Below, one piece after another: positions 55,148 through 62,519 of a DNA stretch of 64,000 nucleotides (positions are counted from its first letter, which is position 1; each line of letters starts with the position of its first letter). Both the position numbers and the translations under genes were made by a program. This DNA comes from Pandoraea apista (GTDB lineage: Bacteria; Pseudomonadota; Gammaproteobacteria; Burkholderiales; Burkholderiaceae). The stretch covers positions 1,922,001 through 1,986,000 of the forward strand of contig NZ_CP013481.2 of assembly GCF_001465595.2 (NCBI RefSeq), in the 5' to 3' direction. The notes under the pieces were generated by a model. The model searched no databases, had not been told where the DNA came from, and saw only the letters and a program-made list of their open reading frames with translations.

Positions 55148-56655
55148 TGCTCGTCCCCCTGGTGGGATTGCTTGGCGGCAATGGCGGCGCGGATTGCTGC
55201 ATCAAGGCCGGGAGTTTTCGCTGGTGCTAGATTGATCGACTCAGGGGCGTCTCCGATGTGCTCGTCGCGAAGCCAACGATAGAGGTCTGGATAGTCTGAA
55301 TCGGCGTCGCTTTTTATACCAAGGGCGGCGTCGCATATTGCGTCAACGCATTTCGCCGATGCCCCCGGATCAAAGCCGACTTTAGGAGAGCTAAGCCCCA
55401 TGTTGCGAGAAAGTTGACCGGGGCTAATATTTCTGCGGGCCACGCGATACCGCTCCGCATCCTTGCGATCCCCGCCATCCGCCGACAGCGCGGCACGGGC
55501 ATAACCATCCGCATCCAAAGCCGCGCGTGCTTCCGTGACATAAGACATTGCGCGTGGACTATCAGCGCAGTTTGCGAACAACTCAGCAGAACAGAGTTTT
55601 AGCGCTTCGCGTAACCGACCGTTACGCTCGTTGCTTGCGTTCAATTGATGTGCCAACGAATTTAACTCGGCCTCCCGCTCATCCCCGCCCACCTTCGCGG
55701 GCGACGTGATCGCGGCGCGCAGATAGTCGACGGCCCTTCCGATCAGCGGATGCCTATCAAAGCCAACGTGATGGGTTTTCTCGCCGGTACGTTTGGTGAC
55801 GGTGAATTCCATGCCGTACTTAGCTTCGAGACGTCCGATAAGTTCGGCGATGGCGTCTCGGTCGCCGCCCACCTTCGCGGGAGACGTGAGGGCGGCGAGT
55901 TGGCAATACAAATCGCATTGGTCATCGAACGATGCCCCGCTCTTATCGAGCCAACTATTCAAAACGACACAAGCGTCATCCCAGCCCAACAATCGACCAC
56001 CCACCTGCTGCGCATCTGCGGCGCGCTCGGCGTAGATTCCAGTGCGCTTGTCCGGGTCGCCGAAGTGTTCACGCTCAAGCGTGGCGTAATCGCTTTCTGT
56101 CAAACCTGCTTCGTCCCTGCACTCGCCGCCATTCACGGGCACGGCGTTGGTGTAAGCAGTTCGCAGCGGCACATGAGGGAAAGCACATGGCTTACCGTTA
56201 ACGTCGAAGCCGGTGCCATAACATACGCTGCATGCGCTTACCGCCTCTTGCCCTGCGCTCTGTGCGGCTGGCGTGGGGGCGGCGGCGAGCATGGCGCTGT
56301 AGTCGATATCGAAGCGTTCCCGGTCTCCATACCATTCCTCGCTACCGTTACCCCATGCCTTCCCTTTGAGACGCCCGGGATATTCGCCGCCATTCATGAA
56401 AGCACCGGCCATCTCGTCGGTGACTTTCTTCGGCACCAGTTGCCACTGGCTCGCATCAAACGTCACGGTCTTGAGATCGGTCGGCGCGAGCGTCTCGACA
56501 ATCGACGGCGGAGCGGGCGGCGCGCAAGTGCGCTCGATCTCGCAGCCGAGCAGCAGGCAGTCGCTCTCGCTGACGATCAGGTGCTTTCCATCAGGGTTGA
56601 CGAGGCCCGGAGAGCGCTCGCACACCTCGCGCCAGAGTTGCAGAAGGGTGTTCAT
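55144..56655 (-). CDS. Large mosaic prophage protein of unknown function
   Basis: 503 residues made of short blocks joined by repeated linkers. TSPAKVGGD occurs twice (about 257 and 317) and SADGGD once. Blocks include SACSVCYGTGFDVNGKPCAF (zinc-like Cys), a helical stretch AELNSLAHQLNASNERNGRL, and DAERYRVARRN and DYPDLYRWLRDEH of a type common in phage early proteins. The linker DNA repeat (CGCCCACCTTCGCGGG at 55686 and 55866) is 180 bases apart. It resembles Ea22-like patchwork proteins. Start ATGA overlaps the previous stop. Confidence 0.65.
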   Translation of the reverse strand: MNTLLQLWREVCERSPGLVNPDGKHLIVSESDCLLLGCEIERTCAPPAPPSIVETLAPTDLKTVTFDASQWQLVPKKVTDEMAGAFMNGGEYPGRLKGKAWGNGSEEWYGDRERFDIDYSAMLAAAPTPAAQSAGQEAVSACSVCYGTGFDVNGKPCAFPHVPLRTAYTNAVPVNGGECRDEAGLTESDYATLEREHFGDPDKRTGIYAERAADAQQVGGRLLGWDDACVVLNSWLDKSGASFDDQCDLYCQLAALTSPAKVGGDRDAIAELIGRLEAKYGMEFTVTKRTGEKTHHVGFDRHPLIGRAVDYLRAAITSPAKVGGDEREAELNSLAHQLNASNERNGRLREALKLCSAELFANCADSPRAMSYVTEARAALDADGYARAALSADGGDRKDAERYRVARRNISPGQLSRNMGLSSPKVGFDPGASAKCVDAICDAALGIKSDADSDYPDLYRWLRDEHIGDAPESINLAPAKTPGLDAAIRAAIAAKQSHQGDEQ

Positions 56656-56843
56656 ACGGTGCTCCCGAAGTAAACGGCGTACATGGCGTCAAGCTCTTCG
56701 ACCTGCTCGCCGGTGAGTTGGGTGACGACTCCGGAGTGCATGGCGATCTGCATGGGCTGGAGCGCGGCGCGCTCATCGGCGGTCAAGTCGCTAGCGATTT
56801 GCTCCAGCGACTTGATCATGGTCGTTGTGGAGATGGCCGGCAT
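56652..56843 (-). CDS. Hypothetical small prophage protein
   Basis: 63 residues from the ATG at 56843, one base after the previous stop, with AGGAAG upstream. SLEQIASDLTADERAALQPM and LTGEQVEELDAMYAVYFGST: acidic and helical. A longer open frame to 57023 is Ser/Thr/Arg-rich and overlaps the neighbour, so I reject it. Function unknown. Confidence 0.65.
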   Translation of the reverse strand: MPAISTTTMIKSLEQIASDLTADERAALQPMQIAMHSGVVTQLTGEQVEELDAMYAVYFGSTV

Positions 56844-56844
56844 A

Positions 56845-57375
56845 TCAGGCGACTTCCTCTTCCTCGTGCTGCTCGATGTCTTCCCCGAACAACTGCTGGA
56901 CAGTCTGCGGCTCCGGGGCAACCAGCTTGATGATGATGTCCTGCTGAATGCGGTGATCGAGAATGCCGCTCTCGCGCTCGTCCGGCGCACAGTTAATGTT
57001 GAAGTCGTAGATAACGATGTCATTCTCTTCCGGCGTCACCTTGATGTTTTTGACGGTGCACTCGACCAGTTCGATATCGCTCTCACCGCCGAGGCCGTAA
57101 TCGACTGTAGCGACGTAGCCCTTACCCTCGAACGACCATGCGAACGGGGCCATCTTCGAGAACCGACGGGTGCTGGTGGCGAGCATGTCTTCCGGGTTTT
57201 CGATCTGCATGTAGAGTGAGTCGTACAAGCCAGGCGCCAGCATGTCGAGTGAGCGAGCCTGCATCACGACTTGCACGCGCATCGTGGCGGCGGGGCGTTT
57301 CACCTTTCCGTGCTTCTCCGCGCGCGGGTTGTAGTTGACGAGCTTTGCGGTCTGAGCGTTGAGGATTTCGAACAT
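56845..57375 (-). CDS. Hypothetical prophage early protein
   Basis: 176 residues, acidic end (EDIEQHEEEEVA). FEILNAQTAKLVNYNPRAEK and AATMRVQVVMQARSLDMLAP begin a probable beta-rich fold (SFEGKGYVATVDYGLGGESD, VECTVKNIKVTPEENDIVIY). It lies two genes after a RecE-like nuclease. In other phages this place is held by recombination or single-strand-binding proteins, but I see no OB-fold signature, so the role is open. Confidence 0.75.
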   Translation of the reverse strand: MFEILNAQTAKLVNYNPRAEKHGKVKRPAATMRVQVVMQARSLDMLAPGLYDSLYMQIENPEDMLATSTRRFSKMAPFAWSFEGKGYVATVDYGLGGESDIELVECTVKNIKVTPEENDIVIYDFNINCAPDERESGILDHRIQQDIIIKLVAPEPQTVQQLFGEDIEQHEEEEVA

Positions 57376-57401
57376 GTTGGGTATCTCCGGGAGGTGGCGG
57401 G

Positions 57402-57995
57402 TTACTGGCTGTCGGACGGTGCTATGGGGCCGCGCAGTTCAGCGACGCGGGCGTTGAAAGCGTTCGTTGCTGCAATGGCGTCGTCCTCGTCGACAAGCTG
57501 CATGGCGAGGTTCTTGGCAGCCTCGCGCGACTTTCTGTCGCTCATCGCTGCGATGGCCTTGAGAACTTCTTCCAGCGTCACAGCCGGTGTCATGACGAGG
57601 CGCTTCACGAAGTGCTGGGCCTTCTTGCCCTTCGTCGACGTGAGCGATACGGCGATATCTTTCTCGATATCGCTCAGATGGCTGATGCGGATGCCGCCAA
57701 CCACTTCGCCGCCAAACTTCACGCTCGGCTCGTTGAATAGCGTCATGGACTTGCCGATCCAGCGCCGGCCGTCTTCGCCCCACGCGAAAATCAGCAGCTT
57801 GCGCATCGTCTTGCATGGCTTGAACGGGCGCCCGTCGTCGTTCTGGTAATGGATGCTGACCGGTTGATCTGCGCCGCCGCCGACACGCACGTCGGTCACG
57901 GTGATGGTCATGTCAGCGGTAAGCAATTGCTCGGCGTTCAACTGGTCGCTCTTGGGCACGACGGTGTGCCGCAAGTCGGTGATGTCATTCGGCAT
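57402..57995 (-). CDS. Hypothetical prophage early protein beside the nuclease
   Basis: 197 residues starting at ATG 57995 inside the end of the nuclease gene (11-base overlap). TITVTDVRVGGGADQPVSIH and CKTMRKLLIFAWGEDGRRWI, then a central fold with SMTLFNEPSVKFGGEVVGGI and a helical C-terminus (EEVLKAIAAMSDRKSREAAK). It is tightly coupled to the RecE-like gene, suggesting a partner in the same recombination step; no direct sign of single-strand annealing activity. Confidence 0.75.
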   Translation of the reverse strand: MPNDITDLRHTVVPKSDQLNAEQLLTADMTITVTDVRVGGGADQPVSIHYQNDDGRPFKPCKTMRKLLIFAWGEDGRRWIGKSMTLFNEPSVKFGGEVVGGIRISHLSDIEKDIAVSLTSTKGKKAQHFVKRLVMTPAVTLEEVLKAIAAMSDRKSREAAKNLAMQLVDEDDAIAATNAFNARVAELRGPIAPSDSQ

Positions 57996-58878
57996 AGGAA
58001 ATCTCCACTTCTTCGTAAGTCAGGGCGTAGGCGGGTAGTCGGATCTTGGTCACTTCTGTGCCATACCCGGGCCAGACGCCTGTGCGCAGGCATCGCTCGT
58101 ACACGTCGAGGTTGCGATGCACTTCGTTGTAGCCCTCGGTCCGGCTCTCGTCGTCGAGCGAGAACACCTGAACTGCGAACGGCCATTCGGTTTCGATCAC
58201 GCAAAACAGGAAGTCTTCGACGTTCGTGCCCGACGCGATTTCGTATCCCTGCGTGTAGAACGGGTCTTGTACGTGGTAGCGCTTGCGAGCGGCTTGTCTG
58301 CTGAACTCGTTGGCATCAGCACTGGAGAACGTCTTGACGTCCATCAGAACGGACGATGTGGCATCGATCTGTTTTGCGACGTCCGGACGGCAACGGCACC
58401 TGACACCTGTCTGCGGATCGGTCCAATACGCGGACACTTCCACCTGATAGAAGCCAGACAGAATCTCGTTCACGCGTGGATGACGGTGAGCAGAATCAGC
58501 CTGATACATCGCCGTGTTGTACTGCGTGCCCTTGATTGCGATCTTCCCGTCAGCGCGCGCTTTCTCTTCGAATGCCTTCCACTCTTTCGTATTGCGGCGC
58601 ACGGCCGGCCCGATGGCATAGCGTTTGCCAAACTCGTCAGGCTCGAGAATCGCGCAGTGCGCTAGCGTGCCTTCCAACTGGCCCGGCTTCGTCTCTTCGC
58701 AGTCTTCGCCCAGCTTCTCCGCGACGCGCTCGTACTGCGGGTCGAGCATGCGGGCGTAGTAGATGGCCGGGGCGCGCGCAATCAGATCAAGGCCAGTCTT
58801 CGAGATGGATTCCGTGTCGGCGTGGTACTGATCGATCGGCATGCCGACCACGAGGGCGCTGTCTTGGCTCATGGTCAT
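57985..58878 (-). CDS. RecE/exonuclease VIII-like PD-(D/E)XK nuclease
   Basis: 297 residues. PDDEXK-like exodeoxyribonuclease family (DUF3799 type): YHADTESISKTGLDLIARAP, QLEGTLAHCAILEPDEFGKR and AVRRNTKEWKAFEEKARADG. The catalytic core is RCRPDVAKQIDATSSVLMDV then KTF (the D...DxK pattern). The end has FCVIETEWPFAVQVFSLDDE. It would resect double-strand ends to start phage recombination. The start is 58878 or the ATG at 58872; GGAG spacing favours the second. It overlaps the small membrane protein gene upstream by four bases. Confidence 0.88.
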   Translation of the reverse strand: MTMSQDSALVVGMPIDQYHADTESISKTGLDLIARAPAIYYARMLDPQYERVAEKLGEDCEETKPGQLEGTLAHCAILEPDEFGKRYAIGPAVRRNTKEWKAFEEKARADGKIAIKGTQYNTAMYQADSAHRHPRVNEILSGFYQVEVSAYWTDPQTGVRCRCRPDVAKQIDATSSVLMDVKTFSSADANEFSRQAARKRYHVQDPFYTQGYEIASGTNVEDFLFCVIETEWPFAVQVFSLDDESRTEGYNEVHRNLDVYERCLRTGVWPGYGTEVTKIRLPAYALTYEEVEISYAE

Positions 58879-59036
58879 ACGCTCCGAAAAACGACGGGCT
58901 GCGCGGCGCGCATGGCGTCGGCGTAATCCATCGAGCCGACGATGCCATACAGGCAGAACAGCACAACGGCGGCGACGGTGCCAGCGAGGAACGGGCGACG
59001 ATTGGCGAATCGGTCAAGGCGGCGGAGGAGGTTCAT
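58875..59036 (-). CDS. Small single-span membrane protein
   Basis: 53 residues read directly from the - strand. MNLLRRLDRFANRRPF is basic, then LAGTVAAVVLFCLYGIVG is a membrane helix, then a short tail. Both ends overlap neighbours as ATGA, so it is a real member of the coupled operon. The positive N-terminus suggests the C-terminus faces the periplasm. Function unknown. Confidence 0.7.
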   Translation of the reverse strand: MNLLRRLDRFANRRPFLAGTVAAVVLFCLYGIVGSMDYADAMRAAQPVVFRSV

Positions 59037-59263
59037 GCGGCACCTCGTTCGGGATGCGCATCACGGATGTGATCCATCAGTCCGGATGCTTTCACCCGGC
59101 GTCCGCAGCGCTGACAGGCAACCTTCGGCGACTGGATCACTCCGGACGGGGCATCCTTCGTGCAGCTTCGGCAGCGCTGCGGGAAACCGTCGACGCGGCC
59201 GAGATACGTCCCGCACCCCTCGCAGGGCGTGCCATCGAGCATCATTTCGGCGATGTCACCCAT
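59033..59263 (-). CDS. Small double zinc-finger protein
   Basis: 76 residues from the ATG at 59263 (GGGAGG five bases upstream). First finger CEGCGTYLGR...RCRSC; second CQRCGRRVKASGLMDHIRDA then H, a C2H2-like pattern. Possibly DNA- or RNA-binding. It overlaps the upstream gene by eight bases and the downstream one by four. Confidence 0.75.
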   Translation of the reverse strand: MGDIAEMMLDGTPCEGCGTYLGRVDGFPQRCRSCTKDAPSGVIQSPKVACQRCGRRVKASGLMDHIRDAHPERGAA

Positions 59264-59654
59264 GGCACCCTCCCATCTGAGCGATAGCCACCTCGCGCGC
59301 CAGAACGTAGGAAGGAATCGCATCAGGCGCCGCGACGCCACGCTCGACGTCGTTCAGTTCGCGCGTGATCTCGACGTCGGCAAGCTCGCGCCACTCGCGG
59401 CGGAGCATGCGGACGAGCACCGGCCCGAGTGCATCGGGATAGCCAGAGCGGAAAGCCGCGCAGATCACGGTCATGTCTTCCGGCAGCGCCAGCGAGCCCA
59501 GCGCTTCGGTCACGTCGGAGATCAGGCATGCGCGCTCGATCAGTGAAGCCCGGGCGTCAACTTGTTCCCGAAACTCTTCGGGATGAGCAGCCGCTTTCGC
59601 CGATCCCAGCGGGAACCGGCGGTGCGCCGCGGTGAAGGGTAGGGGTGCGGTCAT
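59256..59654 (-). CDS. Hypothetical prophage protein
   Basis: 132 residues, start ATG at 59654 with GAGGTG seven bases upstream. FTAAHRRFPLGSAKAAAHPE, then a helical part (ASLIERACLISDVTEALGSL, VLVRMLRREWRELADVEITR). No domain recognised. It lies nine bases after the Ala-rich repeat gene. Confidence 0.7.
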   Translation of the reverse strand: MTAPLPFTAAHRRFPLGSAKAAAHPEEFREQVDARASLIERACLISDVTEALGSLALPEDMTVICAAFRSGYPDALGPVLVRMLRREWRELADVEITRELNDVERGVAAPDAIPSYVLAREVAIAQMGGCHG

Positions 59655-59663
59655 CTTGTCACC

Positions 59664-60428
59664 TCACTTTGCGTCGATCATGCGGGCGAACAACTCGTGT
59701 GCGCTGACCTGAAGAGTTTTTACGGTGGGCTCGAGGGCGTCCCCTGCGGCGGCCCCTGCGGCGTCCCGTGCGGCGTCCCCTGCGGCGTCCCCTGCGGCGG
59801 CCCATGCGGCGGCCCATGCGGCGTCCCCTGCGGCGTCCCCTGCGGCGTCCCCTGCGGCGGCCCCTGCGGCGTCCCGTGCGGCGTCCCCTGCGGCGTCCCC
59901 TGCGGCGGCCCATGCGGCGGCCCATGCGGCGGCCCGTGCGGCGGCCCCTGCGGCGTCCCCTGCGGCGGCCCATGCGGCGTCCCGTGCGGCGGCCCGTGCC
60001 TCCTTGATCTTGGGCAAAGCAATATCGAGTTCAGCGCGGCAAGTGATGGCCGGCAGAGACACCAGGATGTCGGCGTGAACCTTCAGCGCAGGCGTAAGAG
60101 CAAGCCAAGCAGCGCAGTGCACGCGCACCAGCCAGTCGAAGGCCATCCACGAGCGCTTTTCGGAGAGTTCTTTCGAGCCAGCGGTGCCGACGAGCAACGG
60201 GATGTACTGCTTGAGTTGGGCGCGCTCTTCGTCAGTGCGCATGCCGTCGTTCCAAGCTCGGCCGAACGCGGCCAGAACCGGATCGACGCACGCCGGGGAA
60301 TCGCCGAAGGATTCGCCCGCGAACAGGCTCACGACTTCGAGCAGGCAGTGTTCGCCGCTATCAGCCTCGTGAGCGCCAGCGCTCAGGACTACGGTTTCGA
60401 GATCAATGGTGCTGCTGGTGGGTTGCAT
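59664..60428 (-). CDS. Prophage protein with 22 Ala-rich tetrapeptide repeats
   Basis: 254 residues and the first gene of the leftward operon; GAGG lies six bases before the ATG. Residues 1-143 form a non-repetitive helical domain (LAAFGRAWNDGMRTDEERAQ, RSWMAFDWLVRVHCAAWLAL). Residues 144-231 are 22 exact units of A-[R/W/G]-[A/D]-A, and the last 23 residues (LEPTVKTLQVSAHELFARMI) are non-repetitive. A pure helix with Trp, Arg and Asp in register is likely. Similar Ala-repeat proteins occur in phages without known function. The repeat is open in several other frames, which are artefacts. Confidence 0.75.
   Translation of the reverse strand: MQPTSSTIDLETVVLSAGAHEADSGEHCLLEVVSLFAGESFGDSPACVDPVLAAFGRAWNDGMRTDEERAQLKQYIPLLVGTAGSKELSEKRSWMAFDWLVRVHCAAWLALTPALKVHADILVSLPAITCRAELDIALPKIKEARAAARDAAWAAAGDAAGAAARAAAWAAAWAAAGDAAGDAARDAAGAAAGDAAGDAAGDAAWAAAWAAAGDAAGDAARDAAGAAAGDALEPTVKTLQVSAHELFARMIDAK
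59736..59999. repeat. 12-base tandem repeat, 22 units, with 108-base higher order
   Basis: + strand units follow CNTGCGGCGKCC, varying only at two positions. Units 7-13 and 16-22 encode the same seven tetrapeptides, so a block of nine units (108 bases) was probably duplicated. Likely prone to slippage; changes in unit number keep the frame. Confidence 0.9.
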
Positions 60429-60767
60429 GTGTGCCTCGCAAGTAAATGCTTTGGCAACCTGAGAATCAGGGGAGGGGGCTGACCGGCTTTGCTATGATGG
60501 CGTCGCTGGGACCGTGAATCCCAGTTGTGGCCTCACAAGCCGCTAATGGTCCACGGTGTGTGGGCGCTTAGGTGCCGCCGACCGTAACGGGCGTTGGCTA
60601 CCCAATCTCCGTGGATCGAATCTGCGAAAGCGCCCCGAAAGGGATAACGCCGTAACAGATGCGGGGAACGATTCTAGACACGTGAACCGCAAGCGCCAGG
60701 CACGGCGCTCTACAAATGCCAACCCTCAACAGTTGGCAGGCCTGCCAGCGAAAACAGGGCTATTGCC
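60429..60767. other. Leader region of the leftward prophage operon
   Basis: About 340 bases. Contains a hairpin CTGGGA/TCCCAG (60506-60524). A possible + strand short frame ending at 60780 begins with GTG at 60682 (32 codons, basic: NRKRQARRSTNANPQ) but lacks a good ribosome site. In lambda the PL leader carries the nut site; I see no lambda boxA/boxB. Confidence 0.4.
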
Positions 60768-60851
60768 ATGTTCGAGCTGACACTCAAACTGAAACTGAAC
60801 TACAAGCAGTTGCATGCACTGATCGCACTGCTCATGTTCCTTTTCAGCTAG
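60768..60851 (+). CDS. Possible 27-residue hydrophobic peptide
   Basis: MFELTLKLKLNYKQLHALIA then LLMFLFS, stop at 60849-60851, followed within seven bases by a strong GAAA-loop hairpin. Hydrophobic C-terminal half. It lies opposite the leftward transcript. The ribosome site is weak (AGGG), so this may be chance. Confidence 0.35.
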   Translation: MFELTLKLKLNYKQLHALIALLMFLFS

Positions 60852-60857
60852 TAGGCC

Positions 60858-60879
60858 CCCGGCGTCGAAAGACGCCGGG
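60858..60879. terminator. GAAA-loop hairpin after the small peptide frame
   Basis: CCCGGCGTC, GAAA, GACGCCGGG: nine perfect pairs with a GNRA tetraloop and no T-run. Could be a terminator or a structured element in the PL leader. Confidence 0.45.
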
Positions 60880-60987
60880 CTTCACGCGCCACTTCCCAAG
60901 GCCGCGCCCCCTCTCCTGATTCCCAAGTTGTCAAAGAGCTTCGAGGCTGGCATCTGCTCGCCTCGCATTCCGTGTGGATGTGAGGCG

Positions 60988-61028
60988 AGTTTAGAAAACT
61001 ATTCTGCAATGGTCAAGTAGTCTAAACC
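60988..61028 (-). promoter_or_regulatory. Prophage PL promoter with operator half-sites
   Basis: - strand: -35 TTGACC (61016-61011), a 17-base spacer, -10 TAAACT (60993-60988). GGTTTAGA (61028-61021) lies four bases before the -35, and TCTAAAC (60995-60989) overlaps the -10. The same half-site in the same position precedes PR, so both are likely CI/Cro-controlled. It would drive the leftward early operon starting at 60428. Confidence 0.75.
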
Positions 61029-61035
61029 AATATCA

Positions 61036-61060
61036 CAAAAAAATCCCGCCGAGGCGGGAT
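61036..61060 (-). terminator. Terminator after the lipoprotein gene
   Basis: - strand ATCCCGCC, TC loop, GGCGGGAT then eight T, 45 bases past the lipoprotein stop. It separates the cI-lipoprotein transcript from PL. Confidence 0.88.
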
Positions 61061-61104
61061 CTGTCGGAACGAGCGATCAGCTCAATGGACGAGACGCACG
61101 CTGG

Positions 61105-61506
61105 TCATCGCGATATTTGCAGGTCATAAATCTGTTGATCGTCGGTTATGCAAGTGCCAGTCCCGGCTTGGCTCCAGCCACTGAACGAGAAAACGCAGCG
61201 GAGATTGTGACCGTCCTGCGATTGCGCGAGTACGTTGCCGTTCCCGGTTGCGCTGATACCGATCGCATTGCCAGTCGTGACTTGGCCTCCCGAGAAGGCC
61301 GTTCCAAGCGTGAACGCGCCACCCTGCATATAGGAAAACTTCCCGTCGTAGACGCGCTCGTTGATCGTGATAGATACACTTTTGTCGACCTGCTTGGCCG
61401 TTCCAAAAGCCATCTTCCCGGGCCCTCTCGGCATTAGCGACAAGTCATAAGTTGCACATCCCGTAAGCGCGAATGCCAGTGCGGCTCCGCAGATGATTCT
61501 TTTCAT
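61105..61506 (-). CDS. Prophage lipoprotein next to cI (possible lysogenic-conversion gene)
   Basis: 133 residues with a lipoprotein signal (ICGAALAFALTGC, Cys17) and GGAGAG before the ATG. The mature part is small and Gly-rich (GGAFTLGTAFSGGQVTTGNA, CVFSFSGWSQAGTGTCITDD), probably beta-rich with a Cys pair. It starts 32 bases after cI on the same strand and ends at its own terminator, the position of rexAB in lambda, so it should be made in the lysogen. Function unknown; superinfection exclusion or envelope change are guesses. Confidence 0.78.
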   Translation of the reverse strand: MKRIICGAALAFALTGCATYDLSLMPRGPGKMAFGTAKQVDKSVSITINERVYDGKFSYMQGGAFTLGTAFSGGQVTTGNAIGISATGNGNVLAQSQDGHNLRCVFSFSGWSQAGTGTCITDDQQIYDLQISR

Positions 61507-61538
61507 TAACTCTCCGAAGTAGGCTTGCGCCCAAACAG

Positions 61539-62207
61539 TTATCGTTTTCTATAGCGACGGTGCTCCATCATTACACCAATGATGCGCACCGGCTCATGAT
61601 CGCTGCTGATGGTCGGATAATCTGGATTCAGTGGGACCAACTCGAAAGCCTCTCGGCCGTGTGCTCCGATACCGCGCGCCCGGTACTTTTTGAAGGTCGC
61701 TTCTTCGCGACCATTCTTCGCAACGACGAAATCGCCGGGCCGTGGATGGATTGCTGGATCAACAATCACGCGGTCACCAGGATGAAACTCGGGCAGCATC
61801 GAGTTTCCTTCGATCTCAAGTGCGAAGGCATGATCGGACAGGTCTAGATCCGTCAAAAGGTATTCGAATGCGCCGCCTGGCGGAAACGGATCGACTACCT
61901 CTGTCATCAGACCAGCTTGCACGCTACTGATGAGAGGAACACGGCGTTCCCCAACCTGCGCTGGAGCCACATTTGCGAATCCGGCTGTGCCGACTTTCTT
62001 GTCACCTTCACCCATGACGATCCATACGGCGTTGTATCCATAGCGCTTTTGGATGCCAATCGCATACTCAAGCTTTATCGACTTTATCTTCCCATCCAGC
62101 CACTGGTTGACGGTTCCCTTAGTGACGCCGGCCGCCGTCGCGATCTCGATTTGCTCGGCGCCGGTCTCGTCGATGATGGTTTGGATTCGTTGGTCAAGTG
62201 TGCTCAT
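61539..62207 (-). CDS. cI: CI-like prophage repressor (HTH plus S24 peptidase)
   Basis: 222 residues. N-terminal helix-turn-helix (about 18-45, EIATAAGVTKGTVNQWLDGK) and C-terminal LexA/CI S24 domain. Likely self-cleavage at Ala98-Gly99 (SSVQAGLM), Ser136 in EGNSMLPEFHPGD, and Lys173 in EATFKKY. It keeps lysogeny by binding operators at PR and PL and is inactivated by RecA-assisted self-cleavage after DNA damage. Divergent from cro across 93 bases. Confidence 0.93.
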   Translation of the reverse strand: MSTLDQRIQTIIDETGAEQIEIATAAGVTKGTVNQWLDGKIKSIKLEYAIGIQKRYGYNAVWIVMGEGDKKVGTAGFANVAPAQVGERRVPLISSVQAGLMTEVVDPFPPGGAFEYLLTDLDLSDHAFALEIEGNSMLPEFHPGDRVIVDPAIHPRPGDFVVAKNGREEATFKKYRARGIGAHGREAFELVPLNPDYPTISSDHEPVRIIGVMMEHRRYRKR

Positions 62208-62217
62208 GGGATAGAAA

Positions 62218-62272
62218 TCTAAACGAATCGTGGTTTAGAGCACTTTCCAAATTCAGTTTAGGGTTCTATACT
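62218..62272 (+). promoter_or_regulatory. Prophage PR promoter and right operator
   Basis: TTTCCA (62244-62249), 17-base spacer, TATACT (62267-62272). Half-sites: TCTAAAC (62218-62224) and GTTTAGA (62233-62239) form a 22-base palindrome, and GTTTAGG (62256-62262) lies in the spacer. GGTTTAGA is four bases before the -35, exactly as at PL. Drives cro and the rightward genes. Confidence 0.78.
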
Positions 62273-62300
62273 CTCGGCAAGACCTATTGGAGCCGACGAT

Positions 62301-62507
62301 ATGAACCTAACGAAACAGCAGGCCACGGCCATTTTTGGCAGCGGTGCTGCGCTTGCTCGAGCGCTCGGCATCACGAAGGGCGCCGTGTCTCAGTGGCCCG
62401 ATCAGCTCGACCAGCAACGCACGGCAATGGTGATCGGCGCCGCAGTTCAAAACGGTAAGTCCGTTCCTGATGGCTTCATTAATCAACCCGATCAGGTTGC
62501 GGCGTGA
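62301..62507 (+). CDS. cro: Cro-like transcriptional regulator
   Basis: 68 residues. YdaS/Cro-type helix-turn-helix: TKQQATAIFGSGAALARALG, ITKGAVSQWPDQL. First gene of the rightward operon, opposite cI. It should compete with CI at the shared operators and turn down early promoters in lytic growth. The start at 62301 is 29 bases after the -10. Confidence 0.88.
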   Translation: MNLTKQQATAIFGSGAALARALGITKGAVSQWPDQLDQQRTAMVIGAAVQNGKSVPDGFINQPDQVAA

Positions 62508-62519
62508 ACAACCGATCGG

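Noticed and set aside
59736..59999. Repeat array as a possible CRISPR
   Set aside because: Units are 12 bases with no spacers and lie inside a coding frame.
59697..60482. Open frames in several registers across the 12-base repeat, looking like Cys-Gly-Pro or Arg-Arg-Pro repeat proteins
   Set aside because: A 12-base repeat without stops is open in many frames; only the - strand frame has unique flanking domains, a ribosome site and operon fit.
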